In this document: positions 10,491 through 21,059 of the stretch, in pieces
Layout: each line of letters starts with the position of its first letter
Position numbering within the stretch: position 1 is the first letter of the stretch
Assembly: GCA_963921195.1 (NCBI GenBank)
Contig: OY992537.1
Location: 172,625,021 to 172,689,020, forward strand
DNA: 64,000 bases
Source: Pegoplata infirma
Taxonomy: Eukaryota > Arthropoda > Insecta > Diptera > Anthomyiidae
Reading direction: 5' to 3'
Made by a program: the position numbers and the translations under genes
The notes under the pieces: generated by a model
Databases searched by the model: none
Seen by the model: only the letters and a program-made list of their open reading frames with translations
Told to the model about the DNA's origin: nothing

Positions 10491-10992
10491 ATTGTGCAGG
10501 CATTTATTCCAAAATTTAGTTTTTATTAAAAGTTTAATAACTCGGTCAATTTTTTACCAATTTTAAAAACCAAAGTTGAGTTTTTCTCACGAATAAATAT
10601 ACTTTTTTAATAAATTCATAAATAATACGAATTCCTTAACAAAAAAATGTGTAAAAACATCTCCAAAGTTGAAAAATAGAGAAATTTTTAAAAAAATTGC
10701 TGTTTGCTGGAGAAATACGCACAGTTGTCTCAATATTACTTAAATATTATGTTCAGATCATCGGAAGGTCTCAGTTTCTTCTTTCTAAAACCGTCGATAA
10801 ATTTAAAATCGGTTGGTTTTCAACAAAGTTACTGGCTTATAAGTGTAAAAAGTTCGAAAAACCGGTTTTTTACCAGTAACTCAAGATTTTGGAGGTGTTT
10901 CGCAAATTTCAATAACAAGGTCTTGTTGTAGTCGACAACACCTACTAGAAAAAAAGTATCGCATCCCAGGTTTTTTTTCTGTCACACAGTGG

Positions 10993-11190
10993 TATAATTA
11001 CTTGAATACTGTATCAGAGGCGTATACTTATTTTGTAATTTTCTTAAACAACAATCATACGCAACGGTGCACAGTGGTTTATTTTTTATAATACGGTCAT
11101 TCTGGTAGTAGAACCTAAACTGATCGCACATTTAAAAACACATTGCAATATTTAAAAAAAATCGTCGACTAGAAATTTTTTTTAAGTTAC
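10993..11190. repeat. Dispersed repeat D, right part
   Basis: ATAATTACTTGAATACTGTAT, GAGGCGTATACTTA and CAATCATACGCAACGGTGCACAGTGGTTTATTTTT recur almost unchanged at 45605-45700, placing both copies in one family. The palindrome at 8954-10992 splits this copy. Confidence 0.6.
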
Positions 11191-11251
11191 GAGACATTTT
11201 TCCATAGAAAACTTTCCAGATTCTGAGATCTTTTTCTATTGAACAATTTTC

Positions 11252-12166
11252 ATACACTCCACTTTAGTGAAAGAGGGTATATAAAGGATTGTTATTCCGG
11301 TTGTTACACCTCGAAATATTGGTCAAGGACCCCATATAGTATACATTCATGATCCCCGATCGATTTTAAGACGATCTAGCGATGTCCGTACGTATGGTTG
11401 TCTGTTGAAAACACTCTAACTTTTAAGAGACTTTACAGAGGCTCCTAAAGTTTGGCATCAATGTTCGTCATTTACCTGGTCAGGTTCATGTTGCATTTCA
11501 GCAAAATCGGTCTAGGGGTTCGATAGTTATAAGCAAAAAATTAATTTCGGCAAAGGTTTTTCGCGAATTGACGAAATAAAAAACAAGCTAACTTTCGAAA
11601 GGCTGAGAGTTCCGAAGCTTGGCATATATATTTTTCGGTCCTGTGGTCTGGTTCGTATTGAATTTCAGCCAAATCGGTCCAGTGGTTCAAAAGTTATAGC
11701 AAAACCGTGAATTTCAGATGGGTTTCACCTTAAATTCACGTCTTGGTAAAACCGCGATGTAAAAAAACATGCTTTAAAAACATTGGCAAGCCACAAAATT
11801 ACTTTACAAAGTATTTTTGTCACTAAAAAAAAAATTCACACTCGAAAAAATTTTACACTCATGAAAAAATTAGTAATTTTCCTTTTTTACAAAAATAACG
11901 AAAAAAAGTTTTATACTCAAAATAAAATATATCTAATCTAAATTTATAATAGGTCTATTCTATTTTTTACTCATTTTACTACAACTGGAAATTTTCAAAA
12001 CAAAAAGTAACCAAGACTTTCCAGTTGTAGTAAAAAATAGTAAGAAATTTGGGTAATCGAATTGAGCTAATATTTGTTTTCATGTTAAATTTACTATCCT
12101 TTTAATAGGGCATTGTAGAGGGTATTCATAGATCCAGCAAAGTCAAATTTAACTTTTCTGCTTGTT
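11252..12166 (+). mobile_element. INE-1-like (helentron-type) element, subfamily A
   Basis: Order: 5' hairpin ACTCCACTTTAGTGAAAGAGGGTAT, TTGTTATTCCGGTTGT, GACCCCATATAGTATA, GATCGATTTTAAGACGATCTAG, a GTCC-rich block, AATTTCAGCAAAATCGGTCT, then a CACTCAAAA-rich region, and the 3' part GGGTATTCATAGATCCAGCAAAG ending CTTGTTAAA. It is non-coding. Helentron-type elements insert without a target duplication, which fits the clean junctions with the 35-bp array. Confidence 0.8.
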
Positions 12167-12546
12167 AAATTTTAAACCTTTTTTCTTGACAAATCCTCGG
12201 ATACTGAGACATTTTTTCTTCAAGAAAATGGTGAAATTTTCAGTTTCTTAAAAAACTTTTTTTTATTATTCTCAGACATTTTTCGTAAAGTAAAACTCTC
12301 AGATCCTGAGACATTATTCTATACAAAAATCCTTAGACTCTGAGGCAGAGACAGATTGTATTAGATTCTGAAACAGTTTTCCTACAGAAAAATCCTTAGA
12401 TTCTGACACAGTTTCCCAACAGAAAAAGTTGCAGATTCTGAGATATTTTTCCTACAGAAAAGTCTCAGTTTTTGAGATATTTGCCTAAAAAAAGTTCCAT
12501 ATTCTGACACATTTTTCTTTTAGAAAAAATCTCAGGTTCTGAGACA

Positions 12547-13063
12547 TTTTTATACCCTCCAACCACAGTATAAGGGGAATACTCACTTTGTCATTCCGTT
12601 TGTAACGCATCGAAATATCGGTCGGGGACCCCATAAAGTATATATATTATTGATCCATGATCGATTCTAAGACATCCTGTGAATGTCCGTCCGTCCGTCT
12701 GTCTGTAGATAACACAATGCAGTCCAAAATAAAAGACCTAGACTCCTCAGGTTAGGGACAAATATGTCTCATGTTTATAGGCAGGTTAAGTTCGTGAATG
12801 GGCAAAATCGGGGCAGGGGGAAAAAAGTTCCCCCTTGAAGAACTGAACCAACATCTAAAAAAATACACTTTTTTACATGTTTTTTGTATTTTTTTTAAAT
12901 AAATGAAACATTTGGTATATTTATCGTGATGGGAAGGTGCTCTCAAAGTCCCCCCACTGACCCCCATCAACCCCCCCCAAAAAACGCCTCTGACAATTTT
13001 TTTTTTTTTTTCATTTTGGAGGGTATAAAAGATTCGGCACAGCCGAATTTAACACTCTTACTT
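12547..13063 (+). mobile_element. INE-1-like element, subfamily C, complete
   Basis: Starts TATACCCTCCAACCACAGTATA. It carries GACCCCATAAAGTATATATA, GATCGATTCTAAGACATCC, GTCCGTCCGTCTGTCTGTAG, a C-rich CCCCCATCAACCCCCCCC stretch, and ends with the hairpin ATTCGGCACAGCCGAAT and CTTACTTGTTTTC. Both termini are present. It lies inside the 35-bp array. Confidence 0.85.
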
Positions 13064-14390
13064 GTTTTCTATAAAAATTAGTCGCAGATTCTAAGAAATA
13101 TTTTCTATAGAAGAAGTCTCAGATACTGACACTATAGGAAAATGTTTTCCTACAAAAAAAGTCTTAGATTCTGAAACATTTTTCATATAGAAAAAGTTTC
13201 AGATTATAAAACATTTTTCCTATAGAAAAGTCCCATATTCTGAGACATTTTTACCGTAGAAATAGTCTCAGATTCTGAAATAGAAAAAGTCTCAGATTCT
13301 AAGACAATTTTCTTATAGAAAAAGTCTCAGATCCTGGAACATTTTTCCTATAGAAAAATTTTCCTATAGAAAAAGTGTCAGATTCTGAGGCATCGGATTC
13401 TTAAACATTCTTTTTATAGAAAAAGTATCAGTTTCTGAGATATTTTTTCGAAAAATTCTCAAATTTTTCCGGAAGAAATTTTTTTTTAGATTACAAGATT
13501 TTTGTCCTTCAGAGCAACTCTAAAATTTTTAGAAATTTTTTTATAGGAAAAAAGTTTGAACGGTATAAGAAAAACACATAAAAAAGGTTAATTGTAAAAT
13601 AGTAGAAAAAGTCTCGGATTCTGGAAAATTTTTCCTATAGAAAAATTCTCAGATTCTGTAAAATTTTTCTTGTAGAACTCAGATTCTAACACATTTTTCT
13701 TATCGAAATATCTCACATTCTGAGGCCTCTTTTGCAATAAAAAAATGTCAGATTCTAAGCCATCTTTCCTATAGAAAAAGTTTCAGATTCTGAGACATTC
13801 TTTTAATAGAAAAATCTCAGATTCTGAAACATTTTTCCAATAGAAAAAGTCTCAGATTCTAAAACATTTTACCTATGGAAAAAGTCTCAGATTCTGAGAT
13901 ATTTTTCCTATAGAAATAGTCACAGATTCTGAGATACGTTTCCTATTTGTGTATAGAAAAATTCTTTTAGTTTCTTTCTTTTATAAAAAAATTCTCATAT
14001 TTTATGATTTTTTTTTAGAAAAGTTCTATGATTTCAAGACATTTTCCTATAAGAAATTCTTAGATTACACATTGCAACATCACATTTAGGGCCACAGCCA
14101 AACCAAAACAGTTTGAAAGTACTTATGTGTAGTAGTAAACACCCCAACGGGTTTTGCTCTGTAACGTTTCAAATTTTTTTTATAGCCCACTGAATTTTTA
14201 ATTTTTTTTTTCGAACGCGTTGGGAGTTTCCTTCCAATTCAAATTTTTTCTATTGAAAAATTCTTGGATTTTTCCCTTAAAATAAAATTTAAGATTCTGA
14301 TTTTTTTTTTTAATATTCTAAGATTCCGAGACATTTTTCCTATAGACGCATTTTGAATTCTTAGACATTTCTCCCAGAAACAAATTTTCA

Positions 14391-14484
14391 TATTATTTCC
14401 TCTTCTATTCTCTTCTCTGTTTCCTTCTCTTCTTTTATTTCTTCTTTCTTTTTTTCTAACGAATTCTCCATGGATCCGCGCCTG
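14391..14484. mobile_element. Right end of a hAT-like element, GGATCCGCGCCTG
   Basis: A pyrimidine-rich stretch ends in TGGATCCGCGCCTG. The same terminus closes the diverged 35-bp array at 44504-44517. Opposite-type ends CAGGGGCGTATCCAGG (47109) and CAAGGGCGGATCCAGG (52159) occur elsewhere. CAGGSGCGGATCCA is a known hAT-type end. The matching left end of this copy is not present. Confidence 0.55.
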
Positions 14485-15286
14485 AAAATAGTTAATCAAT
14501 TTTACCACAATTTAGTAAAATTTTACTTAAAGTCGGGAAATTTTATTATTTGTAAGGAAAATTTCTAAATATTTCATTTCTAAATATTGTAAGGAAAAAC
14601 TTAAAATATAAAAAAAAGAAAATACCTAATATGTAAGAGAAAGAAAATATTTCAATGGAGTTGAATCATTAACAATATTTCTTGGATTTAGTTTATTTTC
14701 TTATTTTAAGTATTTTTTTTTTAGTTAAAATCTCTTCACGGAATTTCAGTGAAATTTTGTTATTTAGTAAAATAATACTTAAATTTGTATCAAATATCCT
14801 ATTTTATCCCAAAAATCCGTAATCAATTAATATTGAGTGTATTTTTACATGCACTACCAAAAACTTAATATAAAAATTGCACAAAAAAAAACGTGTATGC
14901 ATCACATTGTAAAAATTGGCAAAATGTCCAAAAAAAATCTTTTAAATTATGGCATTTTTTGTTCTTGTACATTTACGTTAAAACAAGTAAATTTTTTTGT
15001 TACTTTGAGTCTTTTTTTTTTGTTTATACATTTCGGTAATTGATTGAAACTACGAATATGTATGAATATATGAAAGTAATCCGAGGTTATAAATTACTTA
15101 GGTAATACCAGGATATTAATATTAAAATGGGTTACTTTTTTTTTTTTTAGCACATGAAATGTATTGTATATATTTAAGTCATAAAGATAAATGTATGATT
15201 TTAACTTAATATTAATAGCAAGTATTAGGAAATAAAGGATTAAATAACAATAACTTAATGAAAAAATCATGCCCTTTTGGTAACGG
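14485..15286. other. AT-rich stretch without recognised features
   Basis: Very AT-rich DNA with scattered AAATTTTACTTAAA-like strings. Short frames here have poly-Lys/Phe composition and no recognisable domains. Nothing else is seen. Confidence 0.4.
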
Positions 15287-16470
15287 CACTGAAAAAAAAT
15301 TTTACCATTTTTAAAGCATGTTGAACTTAATTTAAAAAAAGAAGGGTATGCGAGGGCTCCAAAGATATTAATTCTTCTTCCTAGTATATTTTTTCCTAAA
15401 ACATAGTAATGCATTTACTTAAATATATCTTAAAAGTAAGTAAAATTGTACTTAATATAAGTTTAATTGTTTTTATCCAGAGGAAAAATATTTTTTTAAA
15501 ATAAGTAAAAATTTCCTTAAACTTACGGATACTGTGGACCCTATGGAGTCCCAATGTGAGGACCCTATGGGCCCCCAATATATGGGGTCCGCCCATGAGT
15601 ATTTGCGTAGACTATTATAGGGTCACTATTGATTTTGATCCAAAATTTTGGTCAGAATCGCTCTATCTTGCTTAGTTTTTGAGATATGGAAATGGGGTCT
15701 TGAGAAATTTGATCATGAAATAACTCGAAAACTATAACTCGGAGGGCTTTGGGGTCTTCGGCGGTCTTATTCTACAAGTTAAGGACTACAAAAATGCCTT
15801 TAGAATTTTTTTCGTATCTGCAGTATTTGCAGAGTTATAGGCATTTGAAAATTCCGCGAAAATCGAAATTTGGATTTAAAGTTAGGGTCTCATGGGGTCT
15901 CCACATGGGGCCCCCATATGGGGTCCCCAAAATACCTAAAGTATTTTTTCCTTAAGTTAAGTAAATTCTTTCTTAAACTGAAGAAGACATGGATTTAAAT
16001 AAAGTCAATGAAATCAATAAAATAAAGATTACTTTTTTCTTAAATTAAAACAAAAATTGATTAAATTAAAGAAAATGCGTTTAGGAATTAAAGAATAGTA
16101 CTTATTTGATTTAATATCTTGAAAATGTCTATACTATTTTTAAGTAAGTTACGTACTTATTTATTTTTTTTGCACACAATTTAAATTTTTTTCTTTTAAG
16201 TAAAACAAAATTTTTTAATAAACGCTTTTTTTCTTAAATGCAATCAATTCGCCATAAATGTAAAGAATATTTAGCTTAATTTAAAAAAACAAATTAAGGA
16301 TAACTCTTGTGCTTTTTTAAGTATGTGCATGTACTATATTCAAGTTAATTTGCTTTGTTTTAAGTAAAACCACCTTATATTAAGAAAAGTTGAAGTAAAT
16401 TCAAAAAAATTTGTTTACTTAAATTAATAACAGTGTTTATTTAATTTCAGTATAGTTATTTTTTTCAGTG
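15287..16470. mobile_element. MITE with CACTGAAAAAAA ends
   Basis: CACTGAAAAAAAATTTTACC at the left faces ATTTTTTTCAGTG at the right. GG flanks both sides (15285-15286, 16471-16472), a 2-bp duplication like others of this MITE group but not TA. The interior repeats CTTAA and AAGTAA motifs. A GC-rich insertion occupies 15530-15935. No ORF of note. Confidence 0.6.
15530..15935. repeat. GC-rich dispersed repeat L with GGGGTCC / GGACCCC ends
   Basis: GGACCCTATGGAGTCCC at the left and GGGGTCTCCACATGGGGCC at the right are roughly inverted and stand out from the AT-rich setting. The interior (GATCCAAAATTTTGGTCAGA, TTGCTTAGTTTTTGAGATA, AACTCGGAGGGCTTT) recurs at 34970-35300. It looks like a small foldback element nested in the MITE. 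Confidence 0.5.
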
Positions 16471-17309
16471 GGGGAAAATAGATTTCAATTAAAGCCATTT
16501 GTTAATTTATTTTTAAATAACAAGTTTATTTTTTCTAAAATGCATATTTTTTACTAACAATAAGATCTCTATCACAAAGTTTCAAAATGAATTGAGTGTG
16601 GACGAACATAAATAGCATAGCAGACAAGGAAAAACAATAAAAATTAAAATTCTTTATTGATTAAATTCAATTTTGAGTTTTTTAAAAAATTCAAGAACAA
16701 ATTTTAAATAATAATATTTTAAATTCTTAGAAGAAATAAAATTCTTAAAAGAATTTTATTAATAAAAAAAAAGAATTTTAGTTTTATACAAACAAATATA
16801 TTTTTAACAACCCTTTAGGAAGGCTGGGGTCAAGTGTCTCCAAGTCAACACTTTTGTCGACTATTTTGGGTGACTTTTTGGTGACATTGTCAACGAAGAG
16901 TCTACACATTTTTAATACATTTGGAAAATTTTAAAATACAACTTAAAATGGATTTCCACACTAATCTAGTTAAACGTTCCAATGACTCCATATGATCTCA
17001 TACAAACTACATAGTCAATGATTCCAAAGGCACTATTACTAATGTGAAAATCTAATAAAAAAAATCCAAAAATGTGGACTAGAATTATTAAAATATACTA
17101 CTGAATCTCTGGTTCCAATGCCTACATTGGTTCTATAAGAACCACCTAGTCAATAGTAATTTGATAGTACCAAGGGCACTAGTGGATTCTCAATGACAAG
17201 CCCTTGTAAGTGTCTACAGTAGAAAGCATTGGCTGGGATATAACTGGTCAGTAGTAATGGTGACGAAGTCAATAGTGAATCAGTACAGTTTTACTGTCGA
17301 CATTTCCTA
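16471..17309. other. AT-rich, then less repetitive DNA
   Basis: 16471-16800 is AT-rich with AAATTCTTAAAAGAATTTTA-type strings. 16810-17309 is more balanced, apparently single-copy, with the motif AGTCAATAGT at several places. No ORF, RNA gene or element end is recognised. Confidence 0.4.
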
Positions 17310-17913
17310 CACTCAAAAAAAAAAAACTGTAAAGTTAACAAAAAATTTAGTTAAATTTAACTAAAAAAGCACCTGATTTTGGGCCAACTAAATTTTTAGT
17401 TAATTTAACTAAAAATATTTAGTTAACTTTTCGTAGAATGAATTTAGCAAAAAAAACCGTAACTTTAACTAAAAATTTAGCTGAAATTTCGTAACGTTTT
17501 TATGTACATATATTAACAAAAAAATTAGTTGAATTCAGCTAAACTTTTTGTTACTTTTCGTAAACTAAAATTTAGAAAATATTTTGTAAAAAATTAAAAG
17601 TTTATTTTTTATATTTTTTCATCAGCTTAAGTAGAACTTATGAGATTTGCATAGGAGGCTTCACAAGAAATTCCACTTAACAAATTTGTTACGAAAAATC
17701 AGCAAATTAATTAGTAAAAATTCGTAAACTCAGTTTTGAAGTCAACAAAAAAAATTAATACAAAATTTGTTCAAAACTAGTATTTTCGTAAATTGAACTT
17801 AACTAAAAAAAGTAGTTAAAACGCTGATTTTAACTAAAAATTTGCTAAAAAGCCAGTAAACTCGAGTTAACAAAAAAAAATTTGTTAACTTTACAGTTTT
17901 ATTTTTTTGAGTG
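17310..17913. mobile_element. MITE with long TIRs, TA duplication
   Basis: The TIRs start CACTCAAAAAAA and continue with AAACTGTAAAGTTAACAAA at both ends in inverted orientation, about 30 bp in all. TA flanks both sides (17308-17309, 17914-17915). Inside, near 17620-17680 on the minus strand, is the AAATTTCTTGTG / GCAAATCTCATA leader segment also present in the MITEs at 22801 and 39875, so these are one family. Confidence 0.85.
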
Positions 17914-17915
17914 TA

Positions 17916-18250
17916 CAGGAAAGTTAATATTTTTAAATTGTTTGAATATTTTTTTGAATAAATTTTCTCCGATCAGCAGAAAAATCTGCTGAAAATACAC
18001 CCATTTTGAGCCATATGAGGAATCTGCTGATTTTAGCAGACATGGTTTGCTGAAAATCATGATTATCTAGGTGAAATCAACAGAAAAATCTTTCAAAACA
18101 GGACATTTTCTAGAAAATTTTTGTTTTTAAAAAATTTGTTTTCATGAAAACTTTAGTTGTTTTGTTAAGGGGTGTTGCAAAGAAGAAAAAAAATAACCTT
18201 CATGTGATTTCTTTAAATATCTATAAAAAAAATAAATTCGCAATATTTTT
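17916..18250. repeat. Dispersed repeat J copy 1, part 1
   Basis: Contains CAGCAGAAAAATCTGCTGAA and ATTTTGAGCCATATGAGGAATC, shared with 22455-22560. It continues at 20389-20925 past a chain of insertions. Its far end, CATTTGAGTG next to TA at 20926, matches the start of copy 3 at 52777. Confidence 0.55.
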
Positions 18251-18301
18251 CAAGTTCACCTGGCCTGGTTCGTATTGAATTTCAGCCAAATCGGTCCAGT
18301 G
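18251..18301 (+). mobile_element. INE-1-like element A, 5'-truncated, left piece
   Basis: CTGGTTCGTATTGAATTTCAG then CCAAATCGGTCCAGTG is the middle of subfamily A. It joins the piece at 20006-20388 once the Transib-like insertion is removed; the joined target TCGGTCCAGTGGCTCAAAAG matches the conserved sequence of other copies. Confidence 0.75.
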
Positions 18302-20000
18302 CACGGTGGTCAATTCCGGCCAAAAATCAATAACTTCTTTGTTTCTGCGTGTAAACAGCTTAAATTTAATATTCGAATTAGCAGTAATATATCTGATACC
18401 TTGCCCAAATTTTGGACCTACAAATACAGTGGTTGGCCAAATAATCATGGACGTCCCAAATGTATCAAACATGTCTGCATATAAACAGCCATAATTTAAT
18501 ATCCGAATTAAGAATAATATATCTGATCTCTTTTCAAAACGTTCGACATACAAATATAGTGGTTGGCCAACTAAGCATGGACGTGTCAAATGTATCCAAC
18601 TAATTAAGGTGGGGGTTGGAACTAAAAGAAACAGCCTTAGTGTTAGCAATTTTTTTAAAAAATAGATACGCATAACTTTTTAATTCTGTTTTTTTATTTC
18701 AAATATTAACAATCGTAATATTTTTAAAAGTTTAAAAGACAAAGAATGGTCAGGGTTTCCAGTTAATTGTGGGATGCTATTTTTTAAAGGACAAAATGGC
18801 CGCAGTTGTACAGCAAAAACTACTAATGCGATTTTGATGACATTTTTTTTTTTTTTTTTTTTTTTTATTTGTAGTATATTTAATTTTCTAATACTTATCG
18901 TGAAAATTTTTTAAAATTTGACCTAATTAATATTTGAATGAAAGAAGAAATTGAAATTTTCTATTTTTTAAGTTTACGTTAGCATATCTTCAACAAAAAT
19001 TAATATTTTCCAAAAAAAAAATGGCCACGTAAAGTGCTTGAAAATTTAATTATCTACAAATCAAAAAAAAAAAAAATCATCAAATTCGGTTTAGTAGTTT
19101 TTGCTGTAAAAATGCAGCCAATTTTTCCCTTTAAAAAACAACACAGGATTAACTGGCAACCCTGAAAATTCTAGTTGACCAAATTTTGTGTTATGAAATT
19201 TTTAAAAATACTAAAATGTTCTTTCTTTCAAATGAAAAAACAGAATTAAATAATATTACGTATTTATTTTTTTAGCTGTTTAAAAATTGCTAACATAAAG
19301 GCTGTTTTTTAGTTCCAACCCCCCTTAAACCACATTTTTTTTATTTCGTATATTTTTAAGTTTTTTTTAACGCAAATCTATGGGTTTTAAGTTAGTATCT
19401 CTTCACATTTCATATTTTGGTGGAGTTTGTAGGTTTAAAAAAGTCCACCATTTGTAAAAAATGAGTCCACTAAAAATGCTCTAGTTTAAAGAATCGGTAA
19501 AAGTAGGGGCTGAAATTTAAAATACTTACTTTAAATAGTTAAAAGTACAAACTGCTTTTTGTAGCTAACCTCTAATAGCCTCTAATTGATTTTTATGGTC
19601 TTTCAAAATTCATTTTTTTTTAGAGATTTTTTTTTTAATTTTTATCTAATTTTCATACACATCACTTTAAGACAAAAACGCACACAAAATCTGCAAAAAC
19701 CACATGGAATGATTATTTACTATAGGAATTAAAAATTCATGTGCGAACATACTAAAATAATGTGAAGAAAAATGCATAGCCAATTTTTATTGAAAACTAA
19801 AATATACATTTTAAAAAAATCTGAAATAAGAAGCAAAAAATACTCAACTTTGCACCACTATGGACAATTATATAGTGTTACAAGGCCAAAAAAAAGATTT
19901 AAGTTGTATGTTTTGAAGTATTAGCTATAATATAGCATCAAACTTTCATCAAGATTTAATAAAAAAATAAAATGATTTTTGGCCGGAATAGACCACCGTG
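18302..20000. mobile_element. Transib-like element with CACGGTG ends, 5-bp duplication
   Basis: The left end CACGGTGGTCAATTCCGGCC and, inward from the right, CACGGTGGTCTATTCCGGCC match over 28 bp with one mismatch. The target CAGTG is duplicated (18297-18301, 20001-20005). The empty site is visible in other INE-1 copies as GGTCCAGTGGTTCAAAAG. CACGGTG differs by one base from the RSS heptamer CACAGTG. No transposase. Two diverged direct repeats of about 115 bp near 18350-18600 create a spurious 150-codon frame on the minus strand. Confidence 0.75.
18604..19328. mobile_element. Foldback element flanked by TTAA
   Basis: TTAA at 18604-18607 and 19325-19328 bounds inverted arms beginning GGTGGGGGTTGGAACTAAAA and GGGGGGTTGGAACTAAAA. 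Homology continues inward through AACAGCCTT, GTTAGCAATTTTT, GGGTTTCCAGTTAAT and TAGTAGTTTTTGCTGT, so nearly the whole element is a hairpin with a short AT-rich centre. TTAA flanks are a piggyBac-type mark, but AT richness makes this weak. It is nested in the Transib-like element. Confidence 0.75.
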
Positions 20001-20005
20001 CAGTG

Positions 20006-20388
20006 GCTCAAAAGTTATTAGCAAAACCGTTAATTTCAGATTAGTTTCACCTTAAATTCACGTGTTGAAAACCCGTAAACATGTTTTAAAACCATTGGTA
20101 AGTCACAAAAATATTTTACAACGTATTTTTGTCACTCAAAAATATTTTTACACTAAAAAAAAACACACTTGAAAAAAATTTTACACTCAAACAAAATTTT
20201 ACACTCAAATAAAAATTTAGTATTTTTTTTTTTTAATTAAAAAAAAAAGTTATTTTACACAAAATAAAATATTTCTAATCAAAATTTTTTTTTTTTTTTC
20301 ACTTTAGAAAATTTACTATCATTTAAGAAGGGCATTGTGGAGGGTATTCATAGATTCGGCCAAGTCGAATTTAACTTTTCTACTTGTT
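20006..20388 (+). mobile_element. INE-1-like element A, right piece
   Basis: Continues from 18301: GCTCAAAAGTTATTAGCAAAA, TTCACCTTAAATTCACGTG, a CACTCAAAA-rich region, then GGGTATTCATAGATTCGGCC, AAGTCGAATTTAACTTTTC and TACTTGTTTT. The 3' end is complete. Confidence 0.8.
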
Positions 20389-20925
20389 TTTACTTAAAAC
20401 CCTCTTTATTTAAACTTAGAAAAATGTTCTGTAAAATTATAAATCTAATTAACAGTTTCTTTTTTTAGTTTTGTAAATTATTAGTCTCAATCATTTTAAA
20501 AAAAAACTAAAGAAAGTTTTCTTAAAAAATGGATTACAGCAAACTATTTCTGTAAAATTACAAAAAAATCTGCTACAAATATGTTCAAAAATGTGTTTAA
20601 AAATATCGTTTTAATCGCATAAAAAAACAAAAAAAATTAACACTTTGAAAAAAAAAAAACTTAAGAAAGTTTTCTTGAAAAAAGAATGACAACAAACTAT
20701 TTCTGAATAATTAAAAAATAATCTGCTGAAAATGTGTTCAAAAATATTTCGAAATTCAGCAAACAAAATCAGTAAAAATACAGTAAAATTTCTGTTATTT
20801 TGTAAAACTGAATGTAAGAGATTTTGGTAAAAATATCAATTTTAGCAGAAAAATCTACTGAAAATTTGCTAAATTAAATTGTAAGTCGTTGTACAGATTT
20901 TTTGAGAGAGTTTTTCATTTGAGTG
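20389..20925. repeat. Dispersed repeat J copy 1, part 2
   Basis: Blocks such as AGAAAGTTTTCTTAAAAAA, CAAACTATTTCTGTAAAATTAC and GCAGAAAAATCTACTGAAAAT recur inverted at 52800-53230 and at 25440-25805. It ends TTTTTTGAGAGAGTTTTTC then ATTTGAGTG. The repeated TTTTCAGCAGATTTTTCTGC motif is a short palindrome. Confidence 0.6.
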
Positions 20926-20930
20926 TAAAA

Positions 20931-21055
20931 GTCTTTGATTCGATCATGTATCAATAATATATACCATATGGGGCTCCCAACGGAAATAGCTATGCGCTTC
21001 ACATGGAATGACGTGATTATACCTCCATACTGTAGTTGGTGGGTATTCAAAGACA
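20931..21055 (-). mobile_element. INE-1-like fragment, subfamily C
   Basis: On the minus strand: CCACCAACTACAGTATGGAGG, TCATTCCATGTGAAGCG, GGAGCCCCATATGGTATATA and TTGATACATGATCGAAT match, diverged, the first 125 bp of subfamily C. Confidence 0.65.
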
Positions 21056-21059
21056 TATA

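Larger units (their letters stand above)
8954..10992. mobile_element. 2-kb palindromic element with INE-1 sequence in both arms
   Basis: The left arm (8954 to about 9640) and right arm (about 10270-10992) are inverted copies. Landmarks are CCTGGGATACGATACTTTTT, TAGTAGGTGTTGTCGA, GCGAAACACCTCCAAAATC and AAAAAACCGGTTTTTCGAAC, each with its complement opposite. Ends are CACAGTGTTACA against CACTGTGTGACA. Flanks TTTAATTA and TATAATTA (7 of 8) suggest an 8-bp duplication. The inner part of each arm is the 5' region of an INE-1-like element, so arm doubling came after that insertion, or two copies were inserted head to head. Confidence 0.75.
11195..14390. repeat. 35-bp tandem repeat array, CTCAGATTCTGAGACATTTTT type
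   Basis: The unit reads approximately AGATTCTGAGACATTTTTCC then TATAGAAAAAGTCTC, about 35 bp, repeated dozens of times with substitutions and small indels. Two INE-1-like elements (11252-12166, 12547-13063) sit inside it. Related arrays are at 48830-49710 and, more diverged, 43900-44395. Each unit holds an imperfect palindrome, CTCAGATTCTGAG. No coding content. Confidence 0.9.

Noticed and set aside
11195..14390. CRISPR array
   Set aside because: Units are contiguous 35-bp minisatellite copies without unique spacers, in a eukaryotic setting.
18221..18673. 150-codon minus-strand open frame
   Set aside because: It crosses the junction of INE-1 and a Transib-like element and is built on two diverged 115-bp direct repeats. 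No recognised domain.
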